Source: Desulfosporosinus nitroreducens
GTDB taxonomy: Bacteria; Bacillota; Desulfitobacteriia; Desulfitobacteriales; Desulfitobacteriaceae
Direction of reading: 5' to 3'
NCBI RefSeq assembly: GCF_023897015.1
Contig: NZ_JAMHFY010000010.1
Location: forward strand, 1 to 64,000
Length of the DNA stretch: 64,000 nt
The notes beneath the pieces were generated by a model. The model saw only the letters and a program-made list of their open reading frames with translations, had not been told where the DNA came from and did not search any database. A program made the position numbers and the translations under genes. Shown piece after piece: positions 60,995 through 64,000 of the stretch (positions are counted from its first letter, which is position 1; each line of letters starts with the position of its first letter).

Positions 60995-62038
60995 ATGTAT
61001 CCAATCAATTTAAACTATAAGATGCCGCCAGAGTGGACGAAGCATGCGCGTACCTTTATTTCGTGGCCAATAAAGGCGTCTATGTGTTACCCAGAGGATT
61101 TTGATGCTGTTTGTAAGGGCTATACAGAGATTATTCAAGCAATAGCTGAATTTGAGCCGGTAACGGTTGTGGTGAGTTCAGAGGATTTGGAGAAACTTTC
61201 AGGCTTATTTCATGGTGAACAGATTGAACTCTTGGCTATTGAGCATAATGATGCGTGGCTGAGGGATAATGGACCTACATTTCTTGTCCGTGATGGCGGG
61301 GATGTGGCAGGGGTCAATTGGAAGTTTAATGCTTGGGGCGGTAAATACTCCCCGTGGGATTTAGACGATCTTGTAGCCACTAAAATCTTAGATCATGTCG
61401 GAGTAAAACGATTTGATGCTCCTCTGGTTATGGAGGGAGGCTCCTTCCATGTGGACGGAGAAGGTACACTGCTGACTACGGAGCAGTGTCTCTTAAATCT
61501 TAATCGCAACCCTGACTTAACAAGAGAACAGATTGAAGTTGGGTTGAAGAGATTTCTCAATATCCAGAAAGTGGTCTGGTTAAAAAAAGGGCTAGATGGG
61601 GATGAGACTGATGGTCATGTAGATAATCTTGCCTGCTTTGCAGCTCCGGGTAAAATCCTGCTTCAGATTTGCGAAGATCCTAAGGACGAAAATTATGGGA
61701 TTACCAAAGAGAACCTTGAAATTTTAAAAAAGGAGACGGACGCCAAAGGAAGGTCCTTTGAAATTATACCTATTCAACAACCTCCTAAAATGTATGATCC
61801 AGTTTCTAATGAACGATTAACCTTGAGTTATTTAAACTTTTACTTTGTTAATGAAGGAATTATTTTGCCGATTTTCGGAGGAAAGGCAAAAGAGTCTGAT
61901 GAGTTAGCGGTACAAATGTTGAGCCAAACATTTCCTCAAAGGCGGATCCGTCCAGTTAATGGAATGGGGCTTATTCGAGAGGGCGGAAATGTTCATTGTG
62001 CAACTCAACAGATGCCAGCGAGGAGGAATCAAATGTGA
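60995..62038 (+). CDS. aguA: Agmatine deiminase
   Basis: A 347-residue guanidino-group-modifying enzyme. PPEWTKHARTFISWP, NDAWLRDNGPTFLV, VMEGGSFHVDGEGTLLTTEQCLLNLNRNP and DGDETDGHVDNLACF are all family hallmarks. The nucleophilic Cys is in EGGNVHCATQQMP near the C-terminus. It converts agmatine to N-carbamoylputrescine and ammonia. The ATG at 60995 follows ATGAGGGAT. The stop overlaps the aguB start by 4 bp, giving a two-gene operon that makes putrescine. Arginine decarboxylase is not in the window. Confidence 0.93.
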   Translation: MYPINLNYKMPPEWTKHARTFISWPIKASMCYPEDFDAVCKGYTEIIQAIAEFEPVTVVVSSEDLEKLSGLFHGEQIELLAIEHNDAWLRDNGPTFLVRDGGDVAGVNWKFNAWGGKYSPWDLDDLVATKILDHVGVKRFDAPLVMEGGSFHVDGEGTLLTTEQCLLNLNRNPDLTREQIEVGLKRFLNIQKVVWLKKGLDGDETDGHVDNLACFAAPGKILLQICEDPKDENYGITKENLEILKKETDAKGRSFEIIPIQQPPKMYDPVSNERLTLSYLNFYFVNEGIILPIFGGKAKESDELAVQMLSQTFPQRRIRPVNGMGLIREGGNVHCATQQMPARRNQM

Positions 62039-62919
62039 GAAACGTTAAAGTTGCGGCTACTCAGATGAGTTGTGCTGAGAGTATCGAAGAAAACATTGCT
62101 AAGGCGGACGTCTTAGTGAGGGAAGCCGCTGCTAAGGGTGCTCAGATTATCTTGTTGCAAGAGTTGTTTGAAACCCCATATTTCTGTCAAAAAGAAAAAT
62201 CTAAGTATTATACGTATGCCACAGAACTAGAGCAGAATCATGCGGTAAGGCACTTTAAAAAGGTAGCTGAAGAGCTTCAGGTAGTGTTGCCGATCAGCTT
62301 CTATGAGAAAAAAAACTATGCCCGTTATAACTCTCTGGCCGTCATTGATGCTAATGGAGAGGTGCTGGGAAAGTATCGCAAGAGTCATATACCAGATGGC
62401 CCGGGGTATGAAGAAAAGTTCTATTTTAATCCAGGAGATACAGGTTTTAAAGTCTGGAATACGCGTTTTGGCAAAATTGGTGTCGGAGTCTGCTGGGATC
62501 AATGGTATCCCGAAGCTGCTCGATGTATGGCTCTGATGGGTGCTGAGTTGCTTTTTTATCCAACAGCTATTGGTTCAGAGCCCCAAGATGGATTGATTGA
62601 CTCCAAAGAACATTGGCAGACTTGTATGCTTGGGCATGCGGCAGCAAACCTAATTCCCGTGATTGCTTCTAACAGAATCGGAGTTGAGGAGGACGATGAT
62701 TCCAATATCACGTTCTATGGATCTTCCTTCATTGCGGGTCCGCAAGGGAATAAAGTTATTGAAGCTGGCCGTGCAGAAGAAACCGTGCTTGTTGCTGAAT
62801 TTGACTTGGAGCAGCTAGAAACGCAGCGACTTGAGTGGGGAATTTTTCGAGATCGTCGACCTGATTTATACAGAATCATTTCAACGTCTGATGGGGAATT
62901 AAACCCTAAATGGGACTAG
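62035..62919 (+). CDS. aguB: N-carbamoylputrescine amidase
   Basis: A 294-residue nitrilase-superfamily enzyme with the E-K-C triad: Glu in IILLQELFETPYF, Lys in KYRKSHIPDGPGY, Cys in GVGVCWDQWYPEAARCM. YEEKFYFNPGDTGFKVW and HAAANLIPVIASNRIG are typical of AguB. It hydrolyses N-carbamoylputrescine to putrescine, CO2 and ammonia. The GTG at 62035 overlaps the aguA stop and lies behind GAGGAGG. A terminator follows. Confidence 0.93.
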   Translation: MRNVKVAATQMSCAESIEENIAKADVLVREAAAKGAQIILLQELFETPYFCQKEKSKYYTYATELEQNHAVRHFKKVAEELQVVLPISFYEKKNYARYNSLAVIDANGEVLGKYRKSHIPDGPGYEEKFYFNPGDTGFKVWNTRFGKIGVGVCWDQWYPEAARCMALMGAELLFYPTAIGSEPQDGLIDSKEHWQTCMLGHAAANLIPVIASNRIGVEEDDDSNITFYGSSFIAGPQGNKVIEAGRAEETVLVAEFDLEQLETQRLEWGIFRDRRPDLYRIISTSDGELNPKWD

Positions 62920-62934
62920 TCATGATATTGGAGG

Positions 62935-62961
62935 CCCCGGTTAAAAAACCGGGGTTTTTTG
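62935..62961 (+). terminator. Terminator of aguAB
   Basis: CCCCGGTT (62935-62942) pairs with AACCGGGG (62947-62954), A4 loop, then T6. Confidence 0.93.
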
Positions 62962-63070
62962 TTTGCCAGTTAGAAAGTATAACCTATTGTCAGATACTTT
63001 CTGAAAGCATAAGCAGTAAAGTGGCTTCTTTTAAGATAATAAGAATTATGACAAAGGGAAGCATAGGTGC

Positions 63071-63409
63071 TCAAGCCGACTCACTGGTAGAAACGAAATA
63101 GGCCATAGCAACTTCATAGAGGAAATTAATTGATTTAGGATTTTTTCCAGCTAAGAGAGCATTGAGCTTTTCGAGTGTTGGGTCGGAATCCTCTGAAGCA
63201 GTATAGAGCAAAACGGTAGGTTCAACTTCTAGGGCGGTGCCTATTCTTGCTAATAGGTCTAGTGAAGGAGCCCTAAGGCCACGTTCCAGATAACCTATAT
63301 AGGAACTACTGACATTAACCAGTTCAGCAAGTTTTTCTTGTGTGAGGCCCCTTGTCTGGCGGAATAAGCGTATATTTTTTCCTGCAACCTCTTGTATGTT
63401 GTTAGACAC
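63071..63409 (-). CDS. XRE-family transcriptional regulator
   Basis: A 112-residue protein. The helix-turn-helix at residues about 12-65 (IRLFRQTRGLTQEKLAELVNVSSSYIGYLERG) is a standard Cro/C1-type domain. The rest is a short helical tail (LEKLNALLAGKNPKSINFLYEVAMAYF), probably for dimerisation. The target is unknown; the aguAB operon lies on the other side of its terminator and the receiver gene is divergent. The GTG at 63409 follows GAGGTGATA. Confidence 0.87.
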   Translation of the reverse strand: MSNNIQEVAGKNIRLFRQTRGLTQEKLAELVNVSSSYIGYLERGLRAPSLDLLARIGTALEVEPTVLLYTASEDSDPTLEKLNALLAGKNPKSINFLYEVAMAYFVSTSESA

Positions 63410-63592
63410 ACTATCACCTCTCCATCCAATTTTATGTTAGTCATCAGAAACATCTTACCGACTGTGTGTGCTTAATTATGTTGAAAAAGGCGACATATAG
63501 TTATACAATATGAAATTAGTAGTCTGAAATATATAGCGATAATGAGTCTAGAAGTTAAATAATGTATATTTAATAGAAAGGAGGAAGCAAAA

Positions 63593-63970
63593 TTGTCGGG
63601 ATATATTTTAGTTGTCGATGACCAATTCGGGGTCAGACTTCTTATTCATAAGGTTTTAGAGGAATCAGGCTATAACGTAAAAGCAGTGGCAAGCGGGTCG
63701 GAATGTTTGAATCATGCCATCTCATTAAACCGCCCATCTCTTATTCTATTAGATCAAAGAATGCCGGCAATGACAGGGCTTCAAGTATTGTCTCGACTTA
63801 GTCAGGATGATCAGGCTAAGGATATTCCAGTAATTATGATAAGTGCAGAAACTGATTTGGAGGACCTTGCGCGATGTTTTGGTGTGCAAAATTTCTTAAG
63901 CAAACCTCTGGACTTAAATATTTTGCTTAAAACTGTTCAGGAAACTTTAGCAGGAGCGAGCTTGGGATAA
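63593..63970 (+). CDS. Single-domain response regulator (CheY-like receiver)
   Basis: A 125-residue receiver with no output domain. Acidic pair in VVDDQ (residues 8-9), phospho-accepting Asp in LILLDQRMP (about 54), Thr/Ser position in IMISAET and Lys in FLSKPLD. It would be phosphorylated by a histidine kinase elsewhere and act through protein contacts, like CheY or Spo0F. The TTG at 63593 follows AAAGGAGGA. It ends 30 bp before the window edge, so a downstream partner gene may be cut off. Confidence 0.88.
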   Translation: MSGYILVVDDQFGVRLLIHKVLEESGYNVKAVASGSECLNHAISLNRPSLILLDQRMPAMTGLQVLSRLSQDDQAKDIPVIMISAETDLEDLARCFGVQNFLSKPLDLNILLKTVQETLAGASLG

Positions 63971-64000
63971 AGCAACAATGCAGGGACTAATAGCTTGTTG

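Noticed and set aside
1-64000. CRISPR array, prophage or intact insertion sequence
   Set aside because: No regularly spaced repeats, phage structural genes or transposase frames were seen.

Overview
The window looks like a chromosomal segment of an anaerobic, endospore-forming, low-GC Firmicute. The closest fit is the Desulfosporosinus/Desulfitobacterium lineage of the Peptococcaceae; this is inference from gene content, since there is no rRNA or marker gene to prove it. Pointers are four spore genes (a DUF3787 protein, Tlp, YyaC, SpoVB), oxygen-defence and iron-sulfur proteins (rubrerythrin, two small ferredoxins), a UbiD decarboxylase beside hydantoinase-type HyuA/HyuB, aspartate 4-decarboxylase, a multidomain cell-wall amidase, strong Shine-Dalgarno sequences and frequent TTG/GTG starts. 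No rRNA, intact tRNA, CRISPR array, prophage or intact transposase was seen.

Layout. 1-6300: RNase Z, an FAD oxidoreductase, small spore genes, an orphan ParA-type ATPase, rubrerythrin, tlp and yyaC. 6400-14900: spoVB, an HD-domain protein, a DUF1992 protein, a tandem pair of small paralogues (the first broken), an acetyl-CoA synthetase with an extra C-terminal region, truA and an FAH-family hydrolase. 15100-22400: a cupin, a ferredoxin behind a CsoR-like operator, an unassigned structured RNA, two convergent HD-GYP (c-di-GMP) genes, a second ferredoxin and a DUF438/hemerythrin/PAS protein. 22400-35300: a sodium:solute symporter with a 34-residue partner, aspartate 4-decarboxylase, an ABC exporter plus SGNH-hydrolase operon, a YnfA-type membrane protein, ketopantoate reductase, XdhC, a K+ channel, a gamma-carbonic-anhydrase-like protein and DUF1904.

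35500-47900: a DUF2089/SHOCT/YvlD operon, an ABC1 kinase, a methyltransferase plus ABC exporter cluster, an MFS transporter, a MutT Nudix hydrolase, a BenE-type transporter and ilvBN. 48000-58700: a CWB2/SH3/amidase_3 cell-wall hydrolase, a MASE3 sensor kinase, a cobalamin riboswitch in front of a broken ABC ATPase gene, then ubiD-hyuA-hyuB. 58650-63970: a site-2 protease, a small hypothetical gene, a structured leader with a 44-residue membrane peptide, the agmatine-to-putrescine pair aguA-aguB, an XRE regulator and a response-regulator receiver.

The least expected structure is non-coding. Four dispersed copies (one long, two short, one half) of one structured RNA-like element lie at 20654-20977, 43115-43236, 45514-45605 and 48041-48084. 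They share a 5' module and a 3' hairpin module separated by spacers of very different length, and they remind me of the HEARO/omega RNAs of IscB/TnpB-type elements, although no nuclease gene is present. Other points of interest are the orphan cobalamin riboswitch, a 180-nt terminator-ended RNA candidate at 16175-16353, a CsoR-type operator on a ferredoxin gene, and a CWB2 repeat split by two SH3 domains.
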